Shown here piece by piece: positions 4,660 through 6,178 of a stretch of 6,178 nucleotides of DNA. The notes under the pieces were generated by a model. That model worked only from the letters and a program-made list of their open reading frames with translations. It searched no databases and was not told where the DNA came from. A program made the translations under genes and the position numbers. This stretch comes from JAWLHU01 sp049325315. Its GTDB lineage: Bacteria > Bacillota > Sulfobacillia > Symbiobacteriales > Symbiobacteriaceae. Position 1 is the stretch's first letter; the number at the start of each line of letters is the position of its first letter. Location: contig JBMONB010000133.1 of NCBI GenBank assembly GCA_049325315.1, positions 1 to 6,178 of the forward strand. Direction: 5' to 3'.

Positions 4660-5058
4660 ATGAAGGACTTGCTGTGCGACCAGTTCCAGGAGACGGTGGG
4701 CGAGTACTTGATCCGTCACCGGAGCGTTCTTGACATCATGGCCAAGCTCCAGGAGGCCAATGCACGTGTTAACCGGGCGCTGACGAAGTCGGTGACGGCT
4801 TGCGGCTGCATTAAGATCCAGGGCGAGAAGCAGCAGTTTCCCACCGATGTCCCACTGGAGCAGCTCAAGGAGCACACCCAGAATCACGTGGGCGGTAAGC
4901 TGTGTGATCACTGCCGGGAGGTGGTGGAGGCGGAGCTGGGGAACAACCTGTTCTATCTGGCTGCCCTCTGCAATGTCTTTGACCTCAACCTCTACGATAT
5001 CCTACTGAAGGAGCACAAGAAGCTCGCTGCGCTGGGCGTCTTCAACTTCGCCGACTAG
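4660..5058 (+). CDS. Small conserved protein with MazG-like C-terminal half and CxC/CxxC pairs
   Basis: This 132-residue protein is of unknown function. Residues 1-45 look helical (MKDLLCDQFQ opening). C48-x-C50 and C82-x-x-C85 form two cysteine pairs that could bind a metal. The stretch 86-121 resembles the all-alpha NTP pyrophosphohydrolase (MazG) pattern: E87-x-x-E90, then E92-L-G-N95 followed by NLFYLAALCN, where active enzymes usually end the second motif in Asp (ELGD). The Asp seems to be Asn here, so catalytic activity is doubtful. I recall similar Firmicutes proteins carrying a DUF1573-type label near disA and carD, but cannot check this. The ATG at 4660 was chosen because AGAGGTGAG at 4645-4653 is a good ribosome site; a TTG at 4627 in frame has none. 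It converges on the propeller gene. Confidence 0.85.
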   Translation: MKDLLCDQFQETVGEYLIRHRSVLDIMAKLQEANARVNRALTKSVTACGCIKIQGEKQQFPTDVPLEQLKEHTQNHVGGKLCDHCREVVEAELGNNLFYLAALCNVFDLNLYDILLKEHKKLAALGVFNFAD

Positions 5059-5076
5059 AGGTCCTACCACAACACA

Positions 5077-5110
5077 AAGCCCGAGCCGCAGGAACGGCTC
5101 GGGCTCTTTT
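5077..5110. terminator. Bidirectional terminator between convergent genes
   Basis: An 11-pair perfect stem (5078-5088 with 5095-5105) and 6-base loop is followed by CTTTT on the plus strand. On the minus strand it is followed by TTTGTGTT. It lies 19 bases after the stop of the MazG-like gene and a few bases past the stop of the propeller gene at 5115, so it can serve both. Confidence 0.88.
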
Positions 5111-5114
5111 CGTC

Positions 5115-6178
5115 TCACTGGCCGGGCGGCAAGTAACGGGTGTCACTGCCGGGCCACCGGATCACCAGAACCCGGTCGGGCCCGGCCCAGCCCACAATCA
5201 TGCCGTTGCCAAGGGGTTTGACATCGCCCCGAACCGGATCGACGATCAGCACCGGCCCCCAGTCTTGCACCCCGTAGAGCAGCCGGCTGCCGCCAGGCTC
5301 CCAGACCCCGCTCACCTGGTGGGCAGATCCTTCCAGGGGGGTGACAACCTTGGACTCCCGCTCGATCAGCAGGTTGCCCGCCAGCAGCCAGCGGCCGTCG
5401 GACGACCAGGTGAGGCGGGTGCCGTCGGAACGTACAGGGAGGCTGGGAATCAGCACCTTCTGCTCACCGGTTGCGGCGTCGGTCAGGACCAGCTCGGCGG
5501 TCTGGCTGTCGCCGGCGTGGCTCAGGGCCGCGATCTGGCGGCTGTCGGGCGACCAGGCCAGATGGGTGGACAGGTCCAACTGGTCAGCCCCACGGAAGCG
5601 TCCGATCACCCTGGCAAAGGTCTGTGAGCGTCCGCCGCGGGTGTCCATTACGACCAGGTCGGCCCTGTAGGATTCCATCGGAGCGCCGCGGCCACGCAGC
5701 CCCGCTACCAGGGCGCCGTTCGGGCTTACCACCCAGTTCTCAATGTCAGGCGGAAGGCGCAACTGGGTCTCCTCCACCCGGCCCCGCTTCAGCGCCTTCT
5801 GTTCCATCTCGAAGTAGATGTCCACCGTCTGCCAGTCCCACTTGGTCGTGCCGGGGGTCCAGGCCATCAGGTTGACGAACCGGGCATCCCGGGTGAGGCT
5901 CGCGGCAATAACATCGGGTGGAAGGGTGCCCCGCACCATGTCCACCGGGTCGCTTAGGTTGACCTCCACCAGAATCGGCTTGTCCCCCAGCCGCAGGGAG
6001 GGAATGCCCCCCGGGAGGGGCAGCCCGTCTGCATCGCTCGCCCCGCCCAGCAGGAAGTCCAACCGGGGCGGTAGCTCGGCGATCTGCCAGGTCAGGGTCT
6101 TGTCGTCGGTCCACTCCATGAGGCCGCGGATCGGTACCGACTGGGCGGCCAGCAGCGCCTGCTCCACCTCTTCCCTGC
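5115..6178 (-). CDS. Beta-propeller-like (WD40/TolB-like) protein, N-terminus outside the window
   Basis: The frame is open from the right edge to TGA at 5115-5117. Counting from GTG at 6167, 350 residues are visible. Blade-like repeats with the pattern seen in TolB/WD40-type propellers occur at about 147-156 (VSPNGALVAG), 204-215 (AWSPDSRQIAAL), 253-264 (TWSSDGRWLLAG) and 289-299 (WEPGGSRLLYG), each followed by a strand and often by a D-x-x-x-G turn. Such folds usually form binding scaffolds; I see no catalytic motif and assign no reaction. GTG at 6167 has AGGGA upstream and could be a start, but the frame stays open to the edge and no signal peptide is visible, so a longer N-terminus, perhaps with a membrane anchor, is likely. 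The upstream part of the gene is not in view. Confidence 0.75.
   Translation of the reverse strand, partial: REEVEQALLAAQSVPIRGLMEWTDDKTLTWQIAELPPRLDFLLGGASDADGLPLPGGIPSLRLGDKPILVEVNLSDPVDMVRGTLPPDVIAASLTRDARFVNLMAWTPGTTKWDWQTVDIYFEMEQKALKRGRVEETQLRLPPDIENWVVSPNGALVAGLRGRGAPMESYRADLVVMDTRGGRSQTFARVIGRFRGADQLDLSTHLAWSPDSRQIAALSHAGDSQTAELVLTDAATGEQKVLIPSLPVRSDGTRLTWSSDGRWLLAGNLLIERESKVVTPLEGSAHQVSGVWEPGGSRLLYGVQDWGPVLIVDPVRGDVKPLGNGMIVGWAGPDRVLVIRWPGSDTRYLPPGQ

Noticed and set aside
4495..4911. 138-codon minus-strand frame opposite the MazG-like gene
   Set aside because: It is antisense to a gene with good start signals, spans its promoters, and its product shows no family features; GC-rich DNA gives many such shadow frames.
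5471..5875. Long plus-strand frames opposite the propeller gene
   Set aside because: Their products are rich in Arg, Pro, Ser and Gly with no domain pattern, typical of antisense frames in GC-rich genes.
1..6178. CRISPR arrays, insertion sequences, phage or defence genes
   Set aside because: There are no spaced direct repeats, transposase motifs or terminal inverted repeats; the recognised genes are housekeeping.

Overview
The window looks like a housekeeping stretch of a GC-rich, probably thermophilic Firmicute of the Symbiobacterium/Clostridia type. The evidence is the gene set (a CarD-family regulator followed by a membrane PIN/TRAM protein, ispD and ispF), GTG and TTG starts, strong purine-rich ribosome sites, compact intrinsic terminators and a tRNA-Ala with anticodon CGC. 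The assignment is inferred from gene order and composition; no phylogenetic marker was compared.

Layout. On the minus strand, reading from right to left: (1) a partial beta-propeller-like gene entering at the right edge and ending at 5115; (2) a leader unit at 4317-4055, with a promoter whose spacer is filled by an inverted repeat, a 20-codon open reading frame behind the best Shine-Dalgarno sequence in the window, and an intrinsic terminator just before rsgA; (3) rsgA, a ribosome-assembly GTPase, with a likely TTG start at 4054 and a terminator after it; (4) carD, with two strong tandem promoters and a strong terminator; (5) the PIN/TRAM gene, ispD and ispF, tightly packed (4-base overlap, then a 1-base gap), with a weak promoter of their own. 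On the plus strand are tRNA-Ala(CGC), with its own promoter and terminator, and a small cysteine-containing, MazG-like protein gene (4660-5058) with apparent tandem extended -10 promoters. That gene converges on the propeller gene across a shared bidirectional terminator.

How the genes fit together. IspD and IspF catalyse two steps of the MEP isoprenoid pathway. The PIN/TRAM protein and CarD belong to the same conserved Firmicutes neighbourhood (clpC-radA-disA-yacL-ispD-ispF type), and CarD acts on RNA polymerase at promoters. RsgA and the tRNA serve translation. None of these is an exotic system. The parts most worth a second look are the rsgA leader, which resembles a transcription attenuator with a small open reading frame, and the MazG-like protein, which appears to have lost a metal-binding Asp while carrying CxC and CxxC pairs.
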